Shown piece after piece: positions 6,781 to 18,858 of a stretch of 64,000 nt of DNA. Numbering within the stretch: the stretch's first letter is position 1; each line of letters begins with the position of its first letter. The notes beneath the pieces were generated by a model that had not been told where the DNA came from, did not search any database, and saw only the letters and a list, made by a program, of their open reading frames with translations. A program made the position numbers and the translations under genes. This DNA comes from Arenimonas terrae. Its GTDB lineage: Bacteria > Pseudomonadota > Gammaproteobacteria > Xanthomonadales > Xanthomonadaceae. The stretch covers positions 1-64,000 of the forward strand of contig NZ_SMDR01000005.1 of NCBI RefSeq assembly GCF_006265115.1. Direction: 5' to 3'.

Positions 6781-6830
6781 CCATTCATTCAAACCGACGC
6801 CTTCGGCGCGGCTCAACTAGGATGTTAGCC
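6775..6830 (+). repeat. attC site 16 (mildly degenerate)
   Basis: R'' GCCTAAC at 6775-6781, L'' TCAAACCG (one change), L' CGGCTCAA (one change), R' GTTAGCC at 6824-6830; 56 nt. The region before R' reads GGAT where other sites have GGCG. Confidence 0.88.
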
Positions 6831-6833
6831 ACC

Positions 6834-7208
6834 ATGAGAACATTCTCCGCAGTCGCGATGCTGTTGCTGGGCGGCTTCACCTGCAATGCAGCCGGAGCTC
6901 AGAAAGAGGAAATGGTCTCTGTCACGGCGAACATCAATGAGGCAATCATGCCGGTGGCCAGAGGCCGGAAGTACGGCCAACCACTGGATGTGTTCTTGAA
7001 GGAACGAGGCATAGGCGAGGTGACTGGCGGCGGCACGACAACCGGACCTGGCGGAGAGCCGAACTGGGTGGACATCGGCTTCGACCTCGTTGACCCGGAG
7101 GTCAATGCTCCCGCTGTCGCAGGAAAGCTCAAGGAGCTGGGTGCCCCGGTCGGCAGCTACCTGCATTACCGGGTCGGTGAGCAGCAGCACAATGTCCCGA
7201 TCGAGTGA
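6834..7208 (+). CDS. Cassette 16: exported hypothetical protein
   Basis: A 124-aa protein with a signal peptide (MRTFSAVAMLLLGGFTCNAAGA, likely cut after an A-x-A motif). The mature part has VTANINEAIMPVARGRKYGQ, a glycine/threonine-rich loop (GEVTGGGTTTGPGGEPN), and WVDIGFDLVDPEVNAPAVAG leading to an LKELGAP helix. This resembles small proteins with a ferredoxin-like fold, but the identity is unknown. A start 12 bases upstream is possible but lies in the attC core. The TGA stop overlaps the start of the decayed last attC. Confidence 0.75.
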   Translation: MRTFSAVAMLLLGGFTCNAAGAQKEEMVSVTANINEAIMPVARGRKYGQPLDVFLKERGIGEVTGGGTTTGPGGEPNWVDIGFDLVDPEVNAPAVAGKLKELGAPVGSYLHYRVGEQQHNVPIE

Positions 7209-7209
7209 T

Positions 7210-7266
7210 GGCCAACCAATCATTCAAGCCGACACCTTCGGCGCGGATTGTCTCAAGGCGACAGGC
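7210..7266 (+). repeat. attC site 17 (degenerate, end of array)
   Basis: L'' TCAAGCCG and the GCGCGG arm remain, but R'' has become GGCCAAC (7210-7216), L' CGGATTGT, and R' GACAGGC (7260-7266), which lacks the GTT needed for recombination. It is probably no longer a good integrase substrate. Confidence 0.75.
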
Positions 7267-7274
7267 CCCAACCC

Positions 7275-7667
7275 ATGAGTCCGAAGAAACATACGGCACT
7301 GCTGCTGCAGGCCAGCGTTGTGTGGATCGTTTTCTGGCTTGCCGGCCTTCCTGACTACTTCCAACAGTACTCGACACCCGTCATGGGCGTTGTTTGTACT
7401 TTCCTTTCCGTCGTATTCACGCTGTACGCCGTGTACGTGCTTGGCCGTTGCCGTGAGGACGTTCGATTCTCTCGCGCCTTCTGGCTTTCGGTTTACTACA
7501 CGATTCCATTTGCCGTTTACGACACATTGTATTGCGGCTGGTACCTGGGCCTGGGCGCGGGCTTCCTGACGTCGCATTGGTACCTGACGGTTTTCTACTT
7601 CAGCATCTGGCTGACTTTCATTCCGGTTGCCTGGCTGCTCAAGGCGGCTGCTCCGAAGGCACCCTGA
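7275..7667 (+). CDS. Membrane protein at the distal end of the cassette array
   Basis: A 130-aa protein with four hydrophobic segments (about 8-27, 35-57, 68-90 and 98-122; for example VVWIVFWLAGLPDYF and TFLSVVFTLYAVYVLG). It follows the decayed attC 17 but has no attC of its own, so it is either the last cassette with its attC lost or the first chromosomal gene after the array. No family was recognised. The ATG at 7275 is preferred over an upstream in-frame ATG at 7248 that lies inside the old attC. Confidence 0.78.
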   Translation: MSPKKHTALLLQASVVWIVFWLAGLPDYFQQYSTPVMGVVCTFLSVVFTLYAVYVLGRCREDVRFSRAFWLSVYYTIPFAVYDTLYCGWYLGLGAGFLTSHWYLTVFYFSIWLTFIPVAWLLKAAAPKAP

Positions 7668-7692
7668 CCTGGCAGGGCTCCACGAAACGAAT

Positions 7693-7715
7693 GAGCCCTC
7701 CGCAAGGGAGGGCTC
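7693..7715. terminator. Hairpin between convergent genes
   Basis: A perfect 9-bp stem GAGCCCTCC/GGAGGGCTC with a 5-nt loop, placed between the rightward membrane-protein gene and the leftward methyltransferase gene. No strong T-run follows on either strand, so termination is plausible but not certain. Confidence 0.6.
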
Positions 7716-7739
7716 TCCGTCGGGCAACTGCGTTGGCGA

Positions 7740-8693
7740 TTACTGGGCCGGCGTCTCCGCCGCCGCTTCGCCCTGCGGCTTCACGAAGCGCAGGGTCATG
7801 CGGTCGCTTTCGCCGATGGCGGCGTACTTGGCCTTGTCGGCCTCTTCGTGGTTGTTCGAGGGCGGCAGGGTCCAGACGCCGTTCGGGTGGTCCTTGGTGT
7901 CGGCCGGGTTGGCGTTGATCTCGCTCTTCTCCTCGAGCACGAAACCGGCGGCGGTGGCCAGGCCGATCACGTAGTCCTCGGGCAGGTAACCGCTGTCCTT
8001 CACTTCCTCCAGCGTCTTGCCGGCGGCCGCGCGGTGTTCGACCACGCCCAGCACGCCGCCCGGGCGCAGGGCGTCGAAGAAGGCCTTGAACATCGCCGCC
8101 TCGCTGCCGTCGTTGACCCAGTTGTGCACGTTGCGGAAGGTCAGCACCACGTCGGCCGAGCCGGGTTCGCCGATCACCGGCGCCTTCGGGTCGATCTCGA
8201 GCAGGGTGGCGTTGCCGTAGACGTCGGCGCGCGTGGCCAGCTTGTCGCGCAACTTCTGGTTGTTCTTGGCGTAGTACTCGGTGGCGCGTTCGCTGCCGGC
8301 CTTGGCCGGGTCGTTGATCACGCCGGTGTAGCTGCCCTTGCCGCGCGCCAGCGGGGCGAGGATCTCGGTGTACCAGCCGCCGCCCGGGCTGATCTCGACG
8401 ATGCGCTGGCTGGGGCCGACGCCGAAGAAGGCGAGCGTCTCGCGCGGATGGCGCCAGGCGTCGCGCGGGGTGTTGGCGGGGTCGCGCCAGTCGCCGGCCA
8501 GCACCGCGTCCATCGGATCGAGGTGGGCGTTGCGCGCGGCGGTCTCGTCGGCCGCGGGCGCGGTGGTGTCGGCCGCAGCGGCGACCGCGTCGGCGGGCGC
8601 GGCGTTGACGCCATCGGCCGGCGTATCGGAGGCGCCGCAGGCGGACAGCAGCAGGCTGGCGGACAGGGCGAGGGCGAGCGGGGTAAGGCGCAT
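7740..8693 (-). CDS. SAM-dependent methyltransferase-like lipoprotein
   Basis: A 317-aa protein with a signal peptide and lipobox (LLLSACGAS), an Ala/Asp-rich linker (about 20-55), then a class I methyltransferase-like domain. Motif I is RIVEISPGGGWYTEILAP, followed by an acidic/hydrophobic DVVLTFRNVHNWV and the post-motif GGVLGVVEHRA. The family is usually annotated as a class I SAM methyltransferase, but an exported lipoprotein methyltransferase would have little access to SAM, so the actual activity is doubtful. It stands alone, convergent with the cassette array. The start is set by the signal peptide. Confidence 0.85.
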   Translation of the reverse strand: MRLTPLALALSASLLLSACGASDTPADGVNAAPADAVAAAADTTAPAADETAARNAHLDPMDAVLAGDWRDPANTPRDAWRHPRETLAFFGVGPSQRIVEISPGGGWYTEILAPLARGKGSYTGVINDPAKAGSERATEYYAKNNQKLRDKLATRADVYGNATLLEIDPKAPVIGEPGSADVVLTFRNVHNWVNDGSEAAMFKAFFDALRPGGVLGVVEHRAAAGKTLEEVKDSGYLPEDYVIGLATAAGFVLEEKSEINANPADTKDHPNGVWTLPPSNNHEEADKAKYAAIGESDRMTLRFVKPQGEAAAETPAQ

Positions 8694-8768
8694 GGTCGGC
8701 TCCGGGGTTGTCGAACGTGCGCGGAGGCTACCACAGCCCTCCGCAGCGGCCCGTCGAGCGGGCGAGGT

Positions 8769-9563
8769 CTAGGCCAGCGGCCGCGCCGCCGTCTCTTCGG
8801 GCGGCGCCATGTCGCGCCAGCGGGCCGCGGCCACCGGGTCGCCGCCGATGGGCACGTCGTTGACGTAGCGGTGGCGATCATCCCGCGCCAGCTGCGTCCG
8901 GCCGTCGGCAGCGGGCACCACGCGGAAGCTATGCGGGTCGGCGACGGTGATCTCGCGGTTGAAATAGAAGATGCGGCGGTCGTCGCGGCTGTAGAAGCCG
9001 CCGAGCTTGCGCCAGCTGGCGACATCGGCCTTGGCGATGCTGGCGTGGCCGCAGAACACGGTGCGCGCGTCCACGCCGAAGTATCCGTCGCCGAGGGAAC
9101 GGAAGCTGGCCGACTCGGCCTTGCGGACCCAGTTCGCCTTGCCGCTGAAGTCGTAATGGAACACCCGGGCTTCATCGCGACCGTAGCTGTGCGGAATCCA
9201 GGTGCCGTCCAGGTCATCGACGCCGTCGTCGCAGGCCTCGAACGAGGCCGCATGGGCGTCCTTGACCTTGCCGCCGATGCACCACACCGCGTTCGCGTCC
9301 TTGAACCAGGTGTAGTTGAGCGCGTGGAACCGCTCGGGATCGGCGCCATTGAGGCGGCTCTCGAGAAAATAGCAGCGCCGCCGGTCGCGGGCGAAGGCGC
9401 CGAGGTAGAACACGAAGCTGTCGGCGTCCGCCCCGGCCACCACCCGGTCGAGACGGCACAGGATGCGATCGCCCTCGCGCCAGTAAAGATGGAACGGATC
9501 ATCGTCCAGGGCCGAAGTGGCCGGCGGCCGGGCGAGCCGGAATTCGTCGAGGGTGGGCAGCAT
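8769..9563 (-). CDS. DKNYY-domain protein
   Basis: A 264-aa protein built of repeated modules of about 35-45 residues, each pairing a D-A-x-S-F motif with an aromatic Y/F-strand: GADADSFVFYLGAF, RRCYFLESRLNGADPERFHA, KVKDAHAASFEAC, RRIFYFNREITVADPHSFRV. This is the DKNYY family pattern, a beta-rich repeat of unknown function. No signal peptide is visible. The frame is open 64 codons further upstream, but that part is arginine/proline-rich shadow, so the ATG at 9563 is chosen. It is divergent from the next gene. Confidence 0.8.
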   Translation of the reverse strand: MLPTLDEFRLARPPATSALDDDPFHLYWREGDRILCRLDRVVAGADADSFVFYLGAFARDRRRCYFLESRLNGADPERFHALNYTWFKDANAVWCIGGKVKDAHAASFEACDDGVDDLDGTWIPHSYGRDEARVFHYDFSGKANWVRKAESASFRSLGDGYFGVDARTVFCGHASIAKADVASWRKLGGFYSRDDRRIFYFNREITVADPHSFRVVPAADGRTQLARDDRHRYVNDVPIGGDPVAAARWRDMAPPEETAARPLA

Positions 9564-9753
9564 GGAGGCAGCGCAGGAGCGGTGGGCGATGACTATACGT
9601 CGGCCGGGCAAAGTGCAGGAAAAGGCGGAACCTGAATTGGCCTGCGCGCCGGCCGGCCCGATTGGTCGGTCGGGCCGGCTCTGGCGGGCGTCCAATGCAG
9701 GGGCGGCCGGTCCGCCCCGGGCCCCGCGCCGCCCCGTCGACCAGGAGCTCCCC

Positions 9754-10245
9754 ATGCGACTGCCCTCCCTGCCGTTCCGTCCCGACCCGGTGCCCGCTGC
9801 GATGCCCCGGGCCGCGCACGTCGCGCGGCTGGCCGCGCTGGCCCTCGCCGCCTCGGCGCTCGACCTCGCCGGTGCCTTCGCCTACTGGTCGACCCATGGG
9901 GTTTCGCCTGCGCAGGTGCTGCGCGCGATCGCGGGCTGGGCGCTCGGGCCGCAGCCGCCCGATACCGCCGCGGTGCTCGCGGTCGGCGCGGGTGTGCATC
10001 TGGCCATCTATGCCGGCATGGTCGCGGTGCTGGACGCGCTGCTGCCCGCGAAGCGGGCGCCGCGGGAAGGTGCGTTCGGCGTCGGCGCCATCTACGGGAC
10101 GCTGGCCTGCGTCGTGGTCTACCAGCTGGTCGTGCCGCAGATCGCCCCGGCCTCGAGCCACCACTACCCGCCCTGGGTGGCGACCTGCGTGGCGCTGCAT
10201 GCGCTCATGATCGGACCCCTCATGGCCTGGTCGCTGCAGCGTTGG

Positions 10246-10251
<6 letters not shown>
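9754..10251 (+). CDS. Four-helix integral membrane protein
   Basis: A 165-aa protein with hydrophobic segments at about 23-43 (VARLAALALAASALDLAGAF), 67-95 (AAVLAVGAGVHLAIYAGMVA), 108-128 (VGAIYGTLACVVVYQLVV) and 140-160. A His-containing loop (SSHHYPPW) precedes the last helix. No family is recognised with confidence. An AGGAG at about 9740-9745 supports the ATG at 9754; the longer upstream frame is discarded for its shadow-like composition. The stop codon is part of a dyad upstream of katG. Confidence 0.75.
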
Positions 10252-12559
<2,308 letters not shown>

Positions 12560-12561
<2 letters not shown>

Positions 12562-12587
12562 ATCCGGGGTCAGAGTGTATTTATCTT
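12560..12587 (+). repeat. RAYT element left inverted end
   Basis: A 28-nt copy containing AAATCCGGGGTCAGAGTG. It pairs with 13425-13452 with one mismatch (T for C). It also contains the TGA stop of the transposase gene (12570-12572). Confidence 0.88.
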
Positions 12588-13325
12588 CGGTGGGATGATG
12601 GGTGGATCGGGAGGGGCGGCGTCGGATGACGCCGTCCCTTTCTTATGGGATGGACGCCCCCGTTTCCGGGGGCCGACGTCATGCTCTGAGCCGTCCTGGA
12701 TCAGCCGCATGAACGCATCCGGCCCCAGAGGTTGTTGGCGGCGCAGCTGCCGCCGGATCAGTTCCGGCTCTTCATGCGGGACCTTCTCGGCAACGAACCC
12801 ACGGTATGCGCGCTGCCGCTCCATCGCGTCAGGCCCGAGCGCAAGATAGACAGTGTGCGGCGATACCAGGGCGTCGGCGAGCCCCAACGCGTTCGCGCCG
12901 TAGCTTGACCAGGGGAATGCCGATGCGGTCGAGGCCAATCCGGCGCGTACCGGGTTGAGTTCGATGTAGCGATGGCAGCGAAGCAGATAGTCCTCGGCGT
13001 GCACCGGCCCCGACCGGTAGCGGCCCTCCCACAACGTGCCGCTGCGGCAGTGGGTGTCATTGAACCAGCGGACGTAGCGGCGGCCCAGTGCCTGCATCAT
13101 GCGGTCAACGCGGCCGGTGGGCCCGGGCGTCAACAGCAGATGCACGTGGTTGGTCATCAGCACGTAGGCATGGACGGCGCAGGCATTCTCCCGAGCAAGC
13201 GCGCGAAGGTCGTCCAGATAGCGCCGACGGTCGCGGTCGTCGAGGAAACACGGCTGGCGGTCATTGCCGCGCTGGACGAGGTGCAACGGCAGGTTGGGCA
13301 GGTGCAGTCGCGGTCGGCGGGGCAT
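12570..13325 (-). CDS. REP-associated tyrosine transposase (Y1/HUH family)
   Basis: A 251-aa transposase of the IS200-like TnpA_REP family, which cleaves single-stranded DNA through a catalytic tyrosine. The HUH motif is H60-V-H62 (MTNHVHLLLTPG), and the likely nucleophile is Tyr84 in GRRYVRWFN. The conserved start PRRPRLHLPNLPLHLVQRGN and the segment GTLWEGRYRSGPVHAEDYLL, then CHRYIELNPVRAGL, are typical. The C-terminus has a basic tail (GPRKRGRPSHKKG). The ATG at 13325 begins at the conserved region; an upstream extension of 20 codons is rejected. The stop lies inside the element's own terminal repeat. Confidence 0.93.
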   Translation of the reverse strand: MPRRPRLHLPNLPLHLVQRGNDRQPCFLDDRDRRRYLDDLRALARENACAVHAYVLMTNHVHLLLTPGPTGRVDRMMQALGRRYVRWFNDTHCRSGTLWEGRYRSGPVHAEDYLLRCHRYIELNPVRAGLASTASAFPWSSYGANALGLADALVSPHTVYLALGPDAMERQRAYRGFVAEKVPHEEPELIRRQLRRQQPLGPDAFMRLIQDGSEHDVGPRKRGRPSHKKGTASSDAAPPDPPIIPPKINTL

Positions 13326-13424
13326 GGGTCGGCTCCGGAAGAGGAGCCAATGCTCGCGCGAAGGCGATGGCGGGAGTGTCGGCAATGGCTCAGTAGCGCG
13401 TCCGACAAGGCAGGGCGCGCCGCC

Positions 13425-13452
13425 AAGATAAATGCACTCTGACCCCGGATTT
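13425..13452 (-). repeat. RAYT element right inverted end
   Basis: Inverted copy of 12560-12587. It abuts the acyl-CoA dehydrogenase stop codon at 13452-13454. Confidence 0.88.
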
Positions 13453-15215
13453 CAGATCACGTCCCAGGGATAGGTGCCGCCGGCGATCACCTTGTCGGCG
13501 ATGTGTTCCAGCGCTGGGTCCTCGTTGTGCTCGAAGGCGCGCACGTTGCGGGCCATTCGCCGGCGCGCCTGGCGTGTGAAGGTGCGGGCGATCGCGACCA
13601 CGGTCTCCGCCTTCGCCGGCTCGGCGCGCACCAGCGCGTCGGTGCGCGAGAGCACGCACAGGCCGACGAACAGGTCGATCACCAGGTCGGCGATGCGCTT
13701 CTGCAGGTGCTGCTGGTCGGCGATGCCCTTGCCGTGCTTGCGCAGCGCGGCATCGGCCACGCGCGCCAGCTCGGTGGCGTACTTCTCGTAGACCTTGGCC
13801 AGCGGCTGCAGATCCGGCCCCAGCTGGCGCAGGATGCGGTCGGCGCCGAAGCCGGTGGCCTGGGCGAAGCGACGCTCGGCATAACCGGTCATCAGGCCGA
13901 AGCCCTTGATGGGATCATTGAAGATCGCGTTCACCGCCGACTGCAGCTCCTTCAGCGAGGCGCCCACGCCCTTGAGGCCCGACAGCGCGATGTAGAGCCG
14001 CAGGATCTCGTTGGTGCCCTCGAAGATCGGCAGGATGCGGGCGTCGCGGGCGAAGCGTTCGTACGGGAACTCCTTCATGTAGCCGTTGCCGCCGGCGATC
14101 TGCAGCGCCTCGTAGGCGGCGCGCTGCATGGCCTCGCTGGCGTAGACCTTGCTGATCGCGGCTTCCACCGAATAGTCCTGGTGCCCGCTGTCGATGAAGT
14201 GCGCGACCATCCACACCGCGCTCTCCGCCGCGAAGCAGTCCACGGTCATCTGCGCGATCTTCTCGCGCACCAGGCCGAACTCGGCGATCGGCGTGTCGAA
14301 CTGCTTGCGGTCCTTGGCCTGCGCCACCGCGCGCCTGATCAGCGCCTTCATGCCGCCGACCGCGCCGCCACCGAGGCCCGTGCGGCCATTGTTGAGGATG
14401 CCCATCGCCACCTTGAAGCCCTTGCCGGGCTCGCCCAGCACGTTCTCCGGCGGCACCCGCACGTCGGCGAAGGCGACCGTGGTGGTGGACGAGGCGCGGA
14501 TGCCCATCTTGTCCTCGTGGTGGCCGCGGCTGACGCCTTTCCACGCGGCCTCGACCACGAAGGCGGTGATCTTGCCGGCGTCGCCGTCGGTGCGCGCGAA
14601 CACCGTGTACAGGTCGGCGATGCCGCCGTTGGTGATCCAGAGCTTCTCGCCGCTCAGGGTCCAGCTGCCGTCGGGATTCTGTTTCGCCGACGTGCGGATC
14701 GACGCCGCGTCGGAGCCGGCGCCCGGTTCGGTCAGGCAGAAGGCCGCGATCATCTCGCCGCTGGCCAGGCGCGGCAGGTAGCGCGCCTTCTGCTCATCGG
14801 TGCCGTAGAGCAGGATGCCCTTCATGCCGATCGAGCTGTGCGCGCCGATGGTCAGCGACACCGAACTGTCGTGCGAGCTGGTCTGGGCGAGCACGCGCGC
14901 GTAGGCGGCGTTGGACAGCTCCAGGCCGCCGTGCGCCTCGGGGATGATCAGGCCGAACAGGCCGAGTTCGCGCAGGGCCTGGATGAACTCCGGCGGCTGG
15001 GCGGCGTCGGTGTCCCACTGCCGGAAGTCCTTCTCGTGGCCGTCGAGGAAGCGGTCGATCGAATCGACCATCAGGCCCAGCATCTCCCGGTCGCGTTCGC
15101 GCATCACCGGGTAGGGGAACAGGTTCTGCTCGAGGATCTCGCCGAACAGCAGGTTCTTGGCGACGCTCTGGTCGAGCTGCATCGGCGTGACGCCGGGGAC
15201 GTCGGGCTGGTTCAT
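13452..15215 (-). CDS. Acyl-CoA dehydrogenase (very-long-chain type)
   Basis: A 587-aa flavoprotein of beta-oxidation that introduces the first double bond into fatty acyl-CoA. Typical parts are FCLTEPGAGSDAASI, EKLWITNGG, the FAD/substrate region DRKQFDTPIAEF, GGNGYMKEFPYERFARDARI, and the catalytic glutamate in IFEGTNEILRLY. A C-terminal extension of about 170 residues after the core is characteristic of the VLCAD/ACAD9-like group. The ATG at 15215 follows GAGG; a GTG three codons upstream is an alternative. Convergent with katG, from which it is separated only by the RAYT element. Confidence 0.92.
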   Translation of the reverse strand: MNQPDVPGVTPMQLDQSVAKNLLFGEILEQNLFPYPVMRERDREMLGLMVDSIDRFLDGHEKDFRQWDTDAAQPPEFIQALRELGLFGLIIPEAHGGLELSNAAYARVLAQTSSHDSSVSLTIGAHSSIGMKGILLYGTDEQKARYLPRLASGEMIAAFCLTEPGAGSDAASIRTSAKQNPDGSWTLSGEKLWITNGGIADLYTVFARTDGDAGKITAFVVEAAWKGVSRGHHEDKMGIRASSTTTVAFADVRVPPENVLGEPGKGFKVAMGILNNGRTGLGGGAVGGMKALIRRAVAQAKDRKQFDTPIAEFGLVREKIAQMTVDCFAAESAVWMVAHFIDSGHQDYSVEAAISKVYASEAMQRAAYEALQIAGGNGYMKEFPYERFARDARILPIFEGTNEILRLYIALSGLKGVGASLKELQSAVNAIFNDPIKGFGLMTGYAERRFAQATGFGADRILRQLGPDLQPLAKVYEKYATELARVADAALRKHGKGIADQQHLQKRIADLVIDLFVGLCVLSRTDALVRAEPAKAETVVAIARTFTRQARRRMARNVRAFEHNEDPALEHIADKVIAGGTYPWDVI

Positions 15216-15463
15216 GGCCACCACCTCGGGATGCGGAGTGTGATGATCTTACGTCGAATCATCGGCTGCGGACGGGGGCGAAGAATGCCAAGCCACCTTG
15301 TACGTGCCCGAGGGGGCTGAGAGACGAGCGCCCCGCAAGCTTGAGGAAATATAAACCCAGCTTTCGGGGAGGGCGTAGGATGAATGCGCCCGGACCTTAG
15401 CCATCTCAAGGAACGACTTTCAGTTCCGGGCTCTTTATCGAGACCAGAAAGCGAAGGCTCCTT

Positions 15464-16210
15464 ATGTCGATGCAGATATGGGTAGATGAGAGCGGCGGAA
15501 AGGGCGTAGACCGACTCTATTCCGTTGTTGGGCTTATCGCGCAAGCAGAAAGCTGGGCAGTTTTCTCCGATGAATGGAAGGAATGTCTTTCAGAAGGCAA
15601 GCAAATCAAAACCTTCAAGATGAAGACAGTTGCCAAGTGGCGAGAACCGCAGCGCACAGAAAAGCTAAAGAAGCTCGTTGCGATCTTGAAGAGACACGTC
15701 AAACAGACGGTCGTTACCGTCTTAGACATTGACCTCTTTGTGTACCTTTGGGGCGAAGCTATGCCGAAGGGGATGGACAACCACTACCTGCCTCCGTTCT
15801 ACGACACGATGACCGGCGCGGCAATATATGCCGCTAGAAACGGGGAAACATCACCTTTTGAGGCGATCTTTGACAGGCAAGATGTATACGCGCAGCACGC
15901 CATATTCGCCTACCCGACTTACCTAAAGACGGTAGAGAGGGAGTTCCCTGCGCTGTACCCGCTTCTTCCGGCGCTGCCAGCATTTAGTACGGACGATGAC
16001 TTTATGCCGCTCCAGGCTGCAGACATGTACGCATGGTGTATTCGGAACAAGATTCAGAACAGGGACAACACGTTCGACTGGATCTTGGAGGAGCTAAAGC
16101 CAACAACGTCCTCGGAGTTCTTCAGTGTGTGGGATATCAACACCATCCCGGAGAGGGTCCGGACAACGCTCCAAGGCGTAATAGATGCTACTTCTTCCGA
16201 AGCCGTTTAG
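15464..16210 (+). CDS. DUF3800-domain protein
   Basis: A 248-aa protein with the DUF3800 signature: N-terminal MQIWVDESGG, then YSVVGLIAQ, and C-terminal DDDFMPLQAADMYAWCIRNK. The acidic DES and QAAD positions could form a metal site in an RNase-H-like fold, which is an inference from motif placement. DUF3800 genes are often found singly in genomic islands, and no enzymatic role is established to my knowledge. This gene and its 250-bp upstream region are clearly richer in A/T than the neighbours and use codons rare in the rest of the window, a sign of recent transfer. Confidence 0.85.
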   Translation: MSMQIWVDESGGKGVDRLYSVVGLIAQAESWAVFSDEWKECLSEGKQIKTFKMKTVAKWREPQRTEKLKKLVAILKRHVKQTVVTVLDIDLFVYLWGEAMPKGMDNHYLPPFYDTMTGAAIYAARNGETSPFEAIFDRQDVYAQHAIFAYPTYLKTVEREFPALYPLLPALPAFSTDDDFMPLQAADMYAWCIRNKIQNRDNTFDWILEELKPTTSSEFFSVWDINTIPERVRTTLQGVIDATSSEAV

Positions 16211-16278
16211 CGGGCTTTGGAATAATTTCTTCAACGCCCACTCAAACGTCCTTCCGTCCTGCGATTCAAAACAGGGTT

Positions 16279-16300
16279 AGCGGTTTCTTCGAACCGCTTT
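16279..16300 (+). terminator. Possible terminator of the DUF3800 gene
   Basis: Stem AGCGGTT/AACCGCT with a 6-nt loop (TCTTCG) followed by TTGACTG. It is a weak terminator candidate because the T-run is short. Confidence 0.4.
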
Positions 16301-16341
16301 GACTGTTGCGAGTTGTGAGGGTTCGATTTTTAGCTCTTTTG

Positions 16342-16376
16342 GCAAAAAAACCGGGCGCCGAAGCGCCCCGGTTTCC
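16342..16376 (-). terminator. Terminator downstream of icd
   Basis: On the minus strand GGGGCGCTTCGGCGCCC forms a GC-rich stem with a UUCG loop (one bulged G), flanked by AAACC/GGTTT and followed by a run of seven T. It lies 16-50 nt after the icd stop, a standard intrinsic terminator. Confidence 0.88.
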
Positions 16377-16391
16377 GCAATGGCCGGGCGA

Positions 16392-18824
<2,433 letters not shown>

Positions 18825-18858
18825 CTAAGCTCGGGACAGCCTCGGACGGAGACCCCGC

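Larger units (their letters stand above)
37..7266 (+). mobile_element. Chromosomal integron gene-cassette array (3' portion)
   Basis: Seventeen attC recombination sites recur every 0.3-0.6 kb in the same orientation. Between them lie 16 complete cassettes, 15 with one small rightward ORF whose stop codon usually lies in or beside the next attC. The attC sites are nearly identical (R'' GCCTAAC, L'' TCAAGCCG, L' CGGCTTAA, R' GTTAGGC), the uniformity typical of sedentary chromosomal integrons. Cassette polarity puts attI and intI to the left, beyond the window. The array decays at its right end (attC 16 and 17) and is followed by an ORF without an attC. Confidence 0.95.

Noticed and set aside
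555..7266. Regularly repeated 56-60-nt sequence that could suggest a CRISPR array
   Set aside because: Spacing is 300-600 bp with genes between, and the repeats have integron R and L boxes; these are attC sites.
1..7266. Integron integrase gene within the window
   Set aside because: No tyrosine-recombinase-like frame is present on either strand; it should lie to the left if it exists.
7848..9635. 595-aa open frame on the plus strand over the methyltransferase and DKNYY genes
   Set aside because: Val/Ala/Arg/Gly-rich shadow of high-GC genes on the other strand; no start signal or family features.
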